Source of the DNA: Ignatzschineria sp.
GTDB lineage: Bacteria; Pseudomonadota; Gammaproteobacteria; Cardiobacteriales; Wohlfahrtiimonadaceae
DNA: 15,246 nt
Assembly (NCBI GenBank): GCA_030151245.1
Contig: JASLEF010000206.1
Coordinates: 1-15,246 of the forward strand
Reading direction: 5' to 3'
Part shown: positions 1-7,112 of the stretch, piece by piece
Layout: each line of letters opens with the position of its first letter
How positions within the stretch are numbered: position 1 is the stretch's first letter
The notes under the pieces: generated by a model
Database searches by the model: none
Told to the model about the DNA's origin: nothing
Seen by the model: only the letters and a program-made list of their open reading frames with translations
Position numbers and translations under genes: made by a program

Positions 1-25
1 AAAAAAAAAGAGAGGTCGATCTCTT
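1..25 (-). terminator. Intrinsic terminator-like hairpin at the left edge, minus strand
   Basis: On the minus strand a perfect 6-bp stem (AAGAGA / TCTCTT, bases 20-25 and 8-13) with a 6-base loop runs straight into a run of nine T (bases 9-1). This is the form of a Rho-independent terminator. No minus-strand protein gene lies to its right before the plus-strand gene at 129, so what it would terminate is unclear. It could end a short RNA from bases 29-128, or act as an attenuator for a gene beyond the edge. The stem is short and only moderately GC-rich. Confidence 0.45.
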
Positions 26-128
26 CTCATGCCAAAGTTGTCCATTAAGCAAACAATTTCTCCCGATATTAATTTTTTAATTCTATTACAATAGAGATAT
101 CGCAACACTATCGTTCAATAGGATCATT

Positions 129-626
129 ATGAATATCGTTATTCTCTTCTCTCCCAATTTCCCGGAATTAGTCGATGAGTTTTTCGCAGATGAGCGAGAA
201 GTTCCAGAAATCATCGAAACAGATTACGATATTGCGCCGCTTATTTACGACAACAAAGCGGTCGTGACCGATTATAATGACTGGGATTTTGTCTTCCTTA
301 ATATTGCACACTGTTTCAAAGCCAACTTCCAAAAGAAACTGAAAAAGCTCTCCAAAGAGAAACCTATCTACATGTTCGCCGTCAATGATACAGCTGAAGC
401 GCTCTGGTTCGAATATCACAATGAAGGCAAACTTCAACGCCAATGGATCTCTGTTGAATTCGAAGTCCAAGGTAACATGGGCGAATACCTCAAAGAAGAA
501 CAAACCATCGGCTACCCCTTCATCGATGAAGCTTATGAAGATGTCGGCGAAGAGATGCTTTATGAGCTGATCGAGGAAATTACAACGTTTGATGTCACGA
601 CGATGATGGATGAGGTGAAGAAGTAA
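129..626 (+). CDS. Unrecognised acidic protein, 165 aa
   Basis: I do not recognise this family. The protein begins MNIVILFSPNFPELVDEFFA, is rich in Asp and Glu, and has no signal peptide or membrane segment, so it is probably cytoplasmic. An alternating hydrophobic/acidic N-terminal half (beta-strand-like VILFSP, DFVFLNIAHCF, PIYMFAV) is followed by an acidic, probably helical C-terminus (VGEEMLYELIEEI). The ATG is supported by an AGGAT element at 120-124, four bases upstream, which is closer than usual. The reading frame is clean and codon use resembles the neighbouring genes, so it is very likely a real gene. It stands alone: the next plus-strand gene is 406 bases away. Small acidic proteins of this kind include immunity proteins and adaptors, but nothing here proves either role. 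Confidence 0.75.
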   Translation: MNIVILFSPNFPELVDEFFADEREVPEIIETDYDIAPLIYDNKAVVTDYNDWDFVFLNIAHCFKANFQKKLKKLSKEKPIYMFAVNDTAEALWFEYHNEGKLQRQWISVEFEVQGNMGEYLKEEQTIGYPFIDEAYEDVGEEMLYELIEEITTFDVTTMMDEVKK

Positions 627-1032
627 TCTTAAATTAATGGCACTGTTAAACAACAGAAACTATTTCAATATTAGAAAGTTTCTCTGATCTATTATTAGAG
701 TAATAGATCTGCTTAAGGCATGAAGACAGCTCAGAAAAATTTAAAGTTTTATTTATATCACATTATTAGATAACCTAAAATCAAGTTTTTAGAGTTTAAA
801 AATGATAAAGTTTTTACTGAGCCTTTCGTTATTAGAGCCCTCTATTTCTTACCCAATAATGATTCTTAAAACTAACATTGTTCATCATCATCTCACCCTA
901 TCGGGGTTTATATCGTAAAAATAAATGATATTGATCTATCTATATCTAAGCAATGCGAAAATTCTTCTTAGCTAATTTTGGATCTATTGAGGATATATCA
1001 TCTTCTCTAAATAACAATGGGAAAATAAGTTA
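627..1032. other. Gap of 406 bases without a supported gene
   Basis: This AT-rich stretch between two plus-strand genes is closed in most frames. The longest plus frame with an ATG is 38 codons (802-918), has no ribosome binding site and resembles nothing known to me. Two inverted repeats (655-683 and 686-709) sit just after the upstream gene. No convincing -35/-10 pair could be fixed for the gene at 1033. The gap may hold decayed sequence, but no homology is visible. Confidence 0.6.
655..709. repeat. Two adjacent inverted repeats after the first gene
   Basis: The first repeat is AGAAACT (655-661) with AGTTTCT (677-683) around a 15-base loop. The second is a perfect 9-base repeat, GATCTATTA (686-694) with TAATAGATC (701-709), around TTAGAG. 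They lie 28 and 59 bases after the stop codon at 626. Neither is followed by a T run on either strand, so they do not look like classic intrinsic terminators. They could protect the 3' end of the transcript or bind a regulator. Confidence 0.4.
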
Positions 1033-1497
1033 ATGAAACTCTTTTTAGATATTGATGGTGTATTAGTTCATGGAAACCCCCATCGTAAAGTTGAGCAAGA
1101 TGAAGATGGTTTCTATCGTTTTAATCCAAAATCAGTAGACGCTTTACAATATCTATTGAAAAAGTATCCGATTGATGAGTTTATTCTCTCTTCCTCTCAT
1201 CGATTTCGTTTTGATCTTGATGAATGGCTTAAAATATTTGCCAGAAGAGGTATTTTCATATCGAAAATCAGTCGTATTGAGACCTTAATGGAGCCTAAAA
1301 CATCCAGGTACCATGAGATTTATCAATGGATTCAATATCATAAATTATCCCTTGATGAGTTTATAATCCTAGATGATGATAGTTCATTAAATGCTCTTCC
1401 TTCAACAATCAAAAAACGCCTTATATTAACGCGCCCTTATGTGGGGTTAATGAAAGAAGATATTGAAAACTATCTATCACAAAATCAAAATAGGTAG
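1033..1497 (+). CDS. HAD-like hydrolase, 154 aa
   Basis: This is a compact haloacid dehalogenase-fold protein. Motif I is LDIDGV, with the nucleophile Asp6 and general acid/base Asp8. ILSSSH at 51-56 fits motif II with its Ser/Thr. FIILDDDSS at 110-118 supplies the metal-binding acidic motif IV. The motif III basic residue is not obvious; R81, K89 and R92 are candidates. The small size, the absence of a large cap and the motif layout resemble the HAD domains found beside RNA-repair proteins (HAD_SAK family), where the activity would be phosphatase. That family assignment is from memory. Only a weak GGGA element precedes the ATG. No partner gene adjoins it: it is followed by convergent minus-strand genes. 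The substrate cannot be read from sequence. Confidence 0.8.
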   Translation: MKLFLDIDGVLVHGNPHRKVEQDEDGFYRFNPKSVDALQYLLKKYPIDEFILSSSHRFRFDLDEWLKIFARRGIFISKISRIETLMEPKTSRYHEIYQWIQYHKLSLDEFIILDDDSSLNALPSTIKKRLILTRPYVGLMKEDIENYLSQNQNR

Positions 1498-1537
1498 ACT
1501 CTCTCATAATAAATAACTTCAAAACAACCTGATACTC

Positions 1538-1557
1538 TCATTTTTAATCAAAAATGA
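1538..1557. repeat. AT-rich perfect inverted repeat between convergent genes
   Basis: TCATTTTT (1538-1545) and AAAAATGA (1550-1557) form a perfect 8-bp stem with a 4-base loop. It lies 41 bases after the HAD gene. It could act as a weak terminator or mRNA end for that plus-strand gene, but the stem is very AT-rich and no clear T run follows. It is flanked by near-identical direct copies GATACTCTCA (1531-1540) and GATATTCTCA (1556-1565). Confidence 0.3.
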
Positions 1558-1607
1558 TATTCTCAAACCTCTAAAAGAATCCCGTTAATGATATCGCTTC
1601 TGTTAAT

Positions 1608-1636
1608 AAAAAAAGAGTTTACCTTGATAGATAAAC
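1608..1636 (-). terminator. Intrinsic terminator of the aguB-permease-amidohydrolase operon
   Basis: On the minus strand GTTTATC (1636-1630) pairs with GGTAAAC (1623-1617), with one G-U pair and a 6-base loop. It is followed by TC and seven T (1614-1608). It starts 39 bases after the amidohydrolase stop, so it fits the end of the three-gene minus-strand operon. Confidence 0.65.
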
Positions 1637-1674
1637 CCCTTGAAAATCATCACTTTTATCAGTGTATAAAAACC

Positions 1675-3276
1675 TTAAATCTCTCGAACCTTGCCGGCAG
1701 TAATCACCGTATTCACTTTGGTGACTTTGAGATCCTCGATGGGGCTACTGAAAATATCACGATCTAAAATAATGATATCTGCATACTTCCCTGCTTCGAT
1801 TGAACCGAGTTCTTTCTCCCTAAAGGTACTTTTTGCCGCTTCTAATGTATAAGCTTTTAAGGCGGTTGCTAATGAAACCTTCTCTTTAGGATTCCATTCA
1901 TGACCTTCGTAATCAGCTCTTGTGACCGCATGATATACCCCTAAAAATGGGTTCAATTCTGTAATGGGATAATCACTCGCATAAGGTACGAGAATCCCTT
2001 GATCAATAAATGTTTTACTGTTGTAAATATAATCGTGCTTACTATCAATGACTCGGTCAATATGGGATTCTTTCGGCATTAATGCAATATGTGCCGGCTG
2101 TACAGAAGCTTGTACCCCAAGTTGTTTTAAGCGAGGCAGATCTTTGGGGTCAATCACCTCTAAATGTTCTAAAGAGTGGCGTGAATCACGAATACCATTC
2201 ACTTTCTGTGCCGCTTCAAACAGGTCTAATCCCATTCTCACAGCACCATCTCCAATGGAGTGAAATCGAACCTGAAACTCTTCGGCATCTGCTTCAATCA
2301 CCCACTTTTCGAGCTCATCATAACTATATCCGGTTTCCCCGAAATTGCCGGGCGCATCTTTATACTCATCGACCATGAGAGCGGTATGCCCCGTAATGAC
2401 GCCATCAATAAATTGCTTGACGCCTCCCACTTGTAAATAAGGAGATTGAAAACGTTCGCGCATCTCAATAGCCGGCTGTAAATCACCATTCATCGGCGGC
2501 CATACATGAATTCGCATTTTAAGTTCCTCAGCATCATCTAGAGCTTTATAGGTATCATAAGCAAATAATGTTTCATGCGCACGGCTCATGAAAAACTCAT
2601 TGACTGCCGTCACACCTAAACTTAAGGCGTGCTCTTGGAACTTGAGAACCATCTCTTTTTTCGTCTCATCTGAAAACTGATACGCATATTGCCCGATAAG
2701 TGAAATCGCGGACTCAATCAAAATCCCCGTAGGATTGCCGGCATCATCTTTGACAATCACCCCATAATCAGGGGCCTTAGTATCTCGATCAATCCCTGCG
2801 ATTTTCAAGGCTAAACTATTCACCCATGCATAGTGCCCCTCTGCATGGATCAAGATAACCGCACGATCTGGGAAAATCTCATCTAAATCTTGGGCCGTAG
2901 GATAATCCAATTGCCCCCATGCTAAATGATCCCATCCCATTCCAATGAGCCAATCTCCCGTGAGATAGAGATCTTTATTTTCCCTTAAAATATCTTGAAC
3001 TTCTGCCAATGATTTTGCATCACTTAGCGCCACTGAATAATCATCAAATAATACCCCATGAATCAGATGCATATGCGCATCGTGAAATCCCGCCATAACG
3101 GTATTCCCTTTAGCATCAATGATTGTTGTGGTCTCATCAATCATTGGCGATAGCTCAGATAGTGGCGCAGTTTTTAGCACCTTGTCATCTTTGATAGCGA
3201 TGGCCATATTCTCTGGTTGATCACTATTTCCTGTAAAAACAGCACCATTTTTAATGATGATATCTGCAATTGTCAT
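1675..3276 (-). CDS. YtcJ-like metal-dependent amidohydrolase, 533 aa
   Basis: This belongs to the amidohydrolase superfamily, amidohydro_3 / YtcJ group, which includes N-substituted formamide deformylase. Visible features in order: an N-terminal beta-sandwich strand (IIIKNGAVFTG); the metal-binding HxH at His68/His70 in FHDAHMH; a candidate bridging lysine, Lys287, in GGVKQFIDG; His339 in FHSIGDG; His371 in SLEHLE; catalytic Asp435 in YASDYP; and a closing GKYADIIILD segment. The length is usual for the family. There is no signal peptide, so it is cytoplasmic. The start has a good AGAGG five bases upstream. It is the last gene of the operon, 21 bases after the permease stop, which links it to an imported amide or carbamoyl compound. 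The exact substrate is not readable; a role in polyamine or N-acyl amine breakdown is inferred from context only. Confidence 0.88.
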   Translation of the reverse strand: MTIADIIIKNGAVFTGNSDQPENMAIAIKDDKVLKTAPLSELSPMIDETTTIIDAKGNTVMAGFHDAHMHLIHGVLFDDYSVALSDAKSLAEVQDILRENKDLYLTGDWLIGMGWDHLAWGQLDYPTAQDLDEIFPDRAVILIHAEGHYAWVNSLALKIAGIDRDTKAPDYGVIVKDDAGNPTGILIESAISLIGQYAYQFSDETKKEMVLKFQEHALSLGVTAVNEFFMSRAHETLFAYDTYKALDDAEELKMRIHVWPPMNGDLQPAIEMRERFQSPYLQVGGVKQFIDGVITGHTALMVDEYKDAPGNFGETGYSYDELEKWVIEADAEEFQVRFHSIGDGAVRMGLDLFEAAQKVNGIRDSRHSLEHLEVIDPKDLPRLKQLGVQASVQPAHIALMPKESHIDRVIDSKHDYIYNSKTFIDQGILVPYASDYPITELNPFLGVYHAVTRADYEGHEWNPKEKVSLATALKAYTLEAAKSTFREKELGSIEAGKYADIIILDRDIFSSPIEDLKVTKVNTVITAGKVREI

Positions 3277-3297
3277 TTTTTTCCTCTGTGGTATTTC

Positions 3298-4653
3298 TTA
3301 TTTTAAAGCCGCCATTGTGGGCGCAGGTTTCTTGAAGCCTTTTGTTAAGAACAAAAGATATAAAATTCCGAGTGAGAACCAGATTGATCCAAGCACTAAA
3401 GAGTGATTATCTAGATTAATGAATAACCAAAAATCAAGTAATGCGCCAATCAATGGTAAAAGGAAGAGAAGAATCGCTCTCTTCAGACTGCGATCACCTT
3501 CCTTGAAAAAGAGCACAATAACTGAGACATTCACCATAATAAAAGAGATAAAGGCCCCAAAGTTAATAAATGATGCCACCAGTCCTAAACTCAAAAAAGT
3601 TGCTGAAATCGAGATCACCCCGATCAATAGAATATTAAAAGTCGGCGTTTTATATTTAGGGTGAAGCGCGCCGAAGAATTTTTTCGGTAACTGACCATCT
3701 CTCCCCATAGCATAAAGAATTCTTGAACCACTTGCTTGAGATGACAATGCAGAGCCGATAATGCTCAATGCAAAAATGGTTAAAAAGATTGCATAGAGTG
3801 CATTTCCGCCAACAATACGAATCACATCTGCCGAAGCTGAATCTAGATCTGGAAAAAGAAGATAATCAGGCCACACTTGGTAAGCAAAGTAGGAAACGGT
3901 GATAAAGAGCGCACCACCAATTAACGTTACCAGAAAAATCGCTCTGGGAATTGTTTTTTCGGGCTGCTTTACCTCTTCTGAAAACGCGGTTACCGAATCA
4001 AAGCCTAAGAAAGAGAAACAGAGTAACGATGCGCCGGCAATAATATATTTCAAAGGATTTTCTTCAGAAAAATTAATAATGGGGGCCATATTCATTAAAC
4101 TTCCTGTTCCCATGCCGTTATTGACTGAGCGAATCGACATGATGCAGAAAATAACCGCAAATAAAATGGAGGCGACAACAATGATAAGATTTGCAGTGAC
4201 CGCAACTTTTACCCCTCTTAAGTTGATAAATGTGACGAGCAGTAAGAGCGAAATAATAAATCCCCATTGCGGGATCATCGGAAAGGCATCATGAAAAAAT
4301 ATCCCAAATAACATAAAGTTGACCATCGGAATAAAAAGATAATCCATCATGATCGCCCAGCCCACTAAAAACCCAGAGTTAGGACTAATCACTTTCTGTA
4401 CATAACTATAAGCAGACCCCGTCACAGGATAACGTTTCGCCATAACCCCATAACTGTAGGCGGTAAATAGCATCACCACTAACGCTAAAATATAAGACCC
4501 GGCAACCATCCCTTTAGATAAACTCGAGGCGATACCATAAGTACTAAACACAGTGGTCAATGCCATAAAAGCAAGACCAAATAAAACAACTGACCAGAGC
4601 GATAAAGATCTGGTTAAATGATTGGTATTAGAAGGTGCTGCATCGCTTTCCAT
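3298..4653 (-). CDS. APC-family permease resembling putrescine importer PuuP, 451 aa
   Basis: This is an integral inner-membrane transporter of the amino acid-polyamine-organocation superfamily, with about 12 hydrophobic segments. Motifs match E. coli PuuP as I remember it: SLSLWSVVLFGLAF before and in TM1, YPVTGSAYSY, GWAIMMDYLFIPM, the TM6 block CFSFLGFDSVTAFSEE, KTIPRAIFL, and LYAMGRDGQLP. PuuP imports putrescine with protons, and the adjacent N-carbamoylputrescine amidase makes a polyamine-type substrate likely, but the specificity is inferred. Start choice: an ATG at 4659 lies only 2 bases from GGGAG, while the ATG at 4653 (MESDAAPSN) is 8 bases away, so 4653 is preferred. It is 84 bases after aguB and 21 before the amidohydrolase, in the same operon. 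Confidence 0.88.
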   Translation of the reverse strand: MESDAAPSNTNHLTRSLSLWSVVLFGLAFMALTTVFSTYGIASSLSKGMVAGSYILALVVMLFTAYSYGVMAKRYPVTGSAYSYVQKVISPNSGFLVGWAIMMDYLFIPMVNFMLFGIFFHDAFPMIPQWGFIISLLLLVTFINLRGVKVAVTANLIIVVASILFAVIFCIMSIRSVNNGMGTGSLMNMAPIINFSEENPLKYIIAGASLLCFSFLGFDSVTAFSEEVKQPEKTIPRAIFLVTLIGGALFITVSYFAYQVWPDYLLFPDLDSASADVIRIVGGNALYAIFLTIFALSIIGSALSSQASGSRILYAMGRDGQLPKKFFGALHPKYKTPTFNILLIGVISISATFLSLGLVASFINFGAFISFIMVNVSVIVLFFKEGDRSLKRAILLFLLPLIGALLDFWLFINLDNHSLVLGSIWFSLGILYLLFLTKGFKKPAPTMAALK

Positions 4654-4737
4654 ATTCATAACTCCCTATAATAATGACAAGAATGTCGACACTTTAATGC
4701 CGATAACCTCAACCGTTCTTCCTTGATAATCGGTAGA

Positions 4738-5607
4738 TTACTGACGATAATCCAGATAATTTATCGCCGCATAAAACTCAGGTCTACGATCTCTAAATAC
4801 GCCCCAACTGATACGCTTTTTACCGATTTTCTCAAGATCAAATTCATGGATAATCACACCTTCTGATTCTCGGTCCATCTCCGCAACCTTAATGCCCTCT
4901 TCACTAGAGATAAACGATGATCCATAAAAAGTCATCGAAGAGTTCTCTGCCGGCTCCTCTTCCTGTCCAATACGATTAGCCGCAATCACCGGCATAATAT
5001 TCGCAGCCGCATGTCCACGCATTGTATTTTGCCAATGCGCCATTGAGTCATGTTCTAAAATTGGCTCATTGCCGATCGCTGTTGGATAGAAGATCATCTC
5101 AGCACCCATTAATGCCAAGCTTCTCGCGGTTTCTGGGAACCATTGATCCCAACAAATTCCTACGCCAATCTTCCCAAATTTGGTTACAAAGACTTTAAAC
5201 CCCGTATCTCCTGGTGAAAAATAGAACTTTTCTTGATAGCAATGCCCATCAGGAATATGCGTTTTACGATAGAGATCGACAATTGTCCCATCGGCATCAA
5301 TCATCACAAGAGAATTAAAGAATACATTCCCCGCCCTTTCAAAAAAACTAAATGGCAACACAACGTTCAATTCTTGAGCCAGTTTTTGGAATCGACGAAT
5401 ATAAATACTATCATTCACCTCTTGCGCAAGTTCAAAATAGTCATAATTTTGAGTTTGCATAAAATAGGGAGATTGAAAAAATTCGGGTAGCAAAATAATA
5501 TTTGCCCCTTCTTTAGCAGCAGCCCTTACAAGCTTCTCAGCTTTCTGTAAATTCCCCTCAATATCCCAGGTCATTTTCATTTGGACAGCAGATACCCTAA
5601 CCTTCAT
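4738..5607 (-). CDS. aguB: N-carbamoylputrescine amidase, 289 aa
   Basis: This carbon-nitrogen hydrolase (nitrilase superfamily) converts N-carbamoylputrescine to putrescine, CO2 and ammonia, the last step of the agmatine deiminase route. The catalytic triad is visible: Glu42 in LLPEFFQSPYF, Lys115 in YRKTHIPDG, and Cys152 in GVGICWDQWFPE. These motif surroundings and the roughly 290-residue length are typical of AguB rather than general nitrilases. It is cytoplasmic, with no signal. The start is well defined: GGAGGAG lies 7 bases before the ATG. It is the first gene of the minus-strand operon and has its own promoter and a palindromic operator candidate upstream. The usual partner, agmatine deiminase (aguA), is not in the window. 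The neighbours suggest the substrate or product may be taken up instead. Confidence 0.93.
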   Translation of the reverse strand: MKVRVSAVQMKMTWDIEGNLQKAEKLVRAAAKEGANIILLPEFFQSPYFMQTQNYDYFELAQEVNDSIYIRRFQKLAQELNVVLPFSFFERAGNVFFNSLVMIDADGTIVDLYRKTHIPDGHCYQEKFYFSPGDTGFKVFVTKFGKIGVGICWDQWFPETARSLALMGAEMIFYPTAIGNEPILEHDSMAHWQNTMRGHAAANIMPVIAANRIGQEEEPAENSSMTFYGSSFISSEEGIKVAEMDRESEGVIIHEFDLEKIGKKRISWGVFRDRRPEFYAAINYLDYRQ

Positions 5608-5682
5608 ATGGTTACTCCTCCATTGATCTCATTTTTAATTTTTTTTATAGTTTTAGCCAGTCATAGCCATGAAGCTACTCTG

Positions 5683-5697
5683 CATACGTCACGTATG
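5683..5697. promoter_or_regulatory. Palindromic operator candidate for the aguB operon
   Basis: CATACGT-C-ACGTATG is a perfect 7-base inverted repeat around one central base. It covers the predicted transcription start of the aguB operon (about +1 to +15), the usual place for a repressor site. It lies 75 bases upstream of the aguB start codon. Which protein binds it is unknown; no regulator gene adjoins the operon. Confidence 0.5.
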
Positions 5698-5704
5698 TGA
5701 GTTG

Positions 5705-5734
5705 ACATTAGCATCTATTTTTAAACAAAGTCAA
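5705..5734 (-). promoter_or_regulatory. Sigma70-type promoter of the aguB operon
   Basis: On the minus strand TTGACT (5734-5729) is separated by 18 bases from TAATGT (5710-5705). An extended -10 TG lies just before it (TGCTAATGT). The -35 matches consensus at five of six positions; the -10 is weak but is helped by the TG. The predicted start near 5698 leaves a leader of about 90 bases. Confidence 0.5.
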
Positions 5735-6110
5735 CAATTACGCCTAAAAAATAACAGCCATAAAACTGCTCGCCAGAGAGACGATTAACCCCTGATATTA
5801 TGAGGATTTTATTAATAATAAATAATTATTAATGATCTCTTTCCTCTCTTAATTCAATTTCATAATGATCTTGAGCAAGGATTTATCATTATCCTTTTTC
5901 CTTCTAAATTCTCGCAATTTAACTATTTTGGGGTAGCAATTTATTATCACCCGATATAATTATGCGGATAAAAATTCAGACAACAATAGACAATAATATA
6001 GACAAAAAAAGATCTCTTAATGAACATTTGTTCTGTCAGTGATTTCTACTTTAATCCCAAAATCAGTATCTGTTAAAGCGTCAAAATCCTAAAAAAGGAA
6101 TATTTTTTTC
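5735..6110. other. Intergenic stretch between the aguB promoter and the phosphate operon terminator
   Basis: No gene is supported here. The stretch contains an AT-only 9-base inverted repeat (ATTAATAAT, 5811-5819; ATTATTAAT, 5825-5833) and three copies of AGACAA near 5978-6006. On the minus strand a stop-to-stop frame of 23 codons (6088-6020) reads DFDALTDTDFGIKVEITDR followed by TNVH and a stop. It has no start codon. It looks protein-like and could be the tail of a lost gene, but it is too short to be sure. Confidence 0.45.
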
Positions 6111-6145
6111 AAAAAAAAAAGACCAGTCCTCATTGGGCTGGTCTT
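6111..6145 (-). terminator. Strong intrinsic terminator ending the pst-phoU transcript
   Basis: On the minus strand AAGACCAGCCC pairs with GGACTGGTCTT (6145-6135 with 6129-6119, one C-A mismatch) around a 5-base loop. It is followed by eight more T (6118-6111). It is the only clear terminator downstream of phoU, 172 bases after its stop. It is also only 23 bases after the stop of the frameshifted reading frame described at 6169-6307. Confidence 0.85.
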
Positions 6146-6168
6146 CAAGTTTTCATCTGTTGTAGATC

Positions 6169-6307
6169 TTACGATTTAATGTGAAGCCTCAAATTTTCGG
6201 TTTTTGGGATCTTCGGATCTTCAATATTAATCCAGTGCTTCTCATTTCCCCTAAGGAATGTACTAAGGACTAGGAACCCCAAATGGCCAAATCACTTCAT
6301 CGATCAA
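6169..6307 (-). pseudogene. Possible frameshifted small gene or gene remnant after phoU
   Basis: Two minus-strand frames read as one protein if one G of the GGGG run at 6277-6280 is removed. The first is IDEVIWPFG, from a possible TTG start at 6307. The second is FLVLSTFLRGNEKHW, then INIEDPKIPKTENLRLHIKS, ending at TAA 6171-6169. The joined product would be 45 residues. As given, the first frame stops soon after the G run. The stop lies 23 bases before the terminator, as for a normal last gene. I do not recognise the protein. It could be a decayed gene, the tail of a lost gene, a sequencing indel, or chance. The TTG start has only a weak AGAG upstream. Confidence 0.35.
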
Positions 6308-6316
6308 TACTCTATT

Positions 6317-7045
6317 TTACAATGCCTTATGATCTCGGTTCTCTAGAAGCTCTTGTAACCTCTCGTTCTTTTGAACACGAATATCTACGCCTTTGACGAA
6401 GTAAATAATGAACTCACAAATATTTTGGCAACGATCTCCGATTCGTTCTAATGAGCGAGCACAGTTCATCGCTGTCAGAATGGAAGGAATAGTTCGAGGA
6501 TCCTCCATCATATAGGTCATTAATTGGCGAATAATATTGTCATATTCACTATCAATCTTGTCATCTTCCGGATAGATTGATAAGACAGCTTCAAGATCCA
6601 TTCTTGCAAAAGCGTCTAATACTTTTTCAAAAAATGTTAAACTTCGATTTGCAAGAGACTCTAAAGAGACTAATATTGATGAGTGATTCTCTGGAAGCGG
6701 CGTAAAGGCCATTTTAGCAATATTTCGCGCCGTATCAGCAATACGCTCGAGCTCGGCGATCGTTTTGATAATCACAACAAGTAAGCGTAGATCACTAGCT
6801 GTCGGTTGACGTTTAGCAATAATCATAATGCAGAGCTCATTAATTTCAACTTCGAGCTCATTGATCACTTCATCTCGTTCAATGATTTCTCGTGCTAATA
6901 ATTCATCTTGCGTTGTCATGGCTCTAATAGAGTCACGAATTTGGCGCTCTGTTAAGCCACCCATTTCAAGCACTTTACTCATTGAACGCTCTAGTTCTGC
7001 GTTAAATTGTGCCGAGATATGACTATTAAAATCTAGTTTTTTCAT
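6317..7045 (-). CDS. phoU: Phosphate transport regulator PhoU, 242 aa
   Basis: PhoU links the Pst transporter to the PhoR sensor kinase and shuts down the Pho response when phosphate is plentiful. It works at the inner face of the membrane. The protein is all-helical and shows both PhoU repeats with their metal-binding E-x3-D-type motifs: AELERIADTARNIA at 97-110 and SLERIGDRCQNICE at 198-211. The length is normal. The N-terminus MKKLDFNSHISAQFNAEL is typical. It follows pstB by 67 bases in the same direction, as the last recognised gene of the operon. No phoB or phoR is present in this window, so those partners must lie elsewhere. Confidence 0.96.
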   Translation of the reverse strand: MKKLDFNSHISAQFNAELERSMSKVLEMGGLTERQIRDSIRAMTTQDELLAREIIERDEVINELEVEINELCIMIIAKRQPTASDLRLLVVIIKTIAELERIADTARNIAKMAFTPLPENHSSILVSLESLANRSLTFFEKVLDAFARMDLEAVLSIYPEDDKIDSEYDNIIRQLMTYMMEDPRTIPSILTAMNCARSLERIGDRCQNICEFIIYFVKGVDIRVQKNERLQELLENRDHKAL

Positions 7046-7112
7046 ACCTTAAATCCCTCAAACTTTATAGAAAATCATATAACATTGAATCATTTATCAC
7101 AGGTGGTCGATT

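Noticed and set aside
168..653. Long minus-strand open frame of 161 codons opposite the first gene
   Set aside because: It is the antisense shadow of the better supported plus-strand gene, with no ribosome binding site and unusual composition.
802..918. 38-codon plus-strand frame in the first gap
   Set aside because: No ribosome binding site and no recognisable sequence; expected by chance in AT-rich DNA.
2048..2489. Several frames of 60-100 codons inside the amidohydrolase
   Set aside because: They are shadows of a gene with full catalytic motifs.
5702..5725. Plus-strand TTGACA as a promoter pointing towards the phosphate operon
   Set aside because: No -10 element at a suitable distance and no plus-strand gene downstream.
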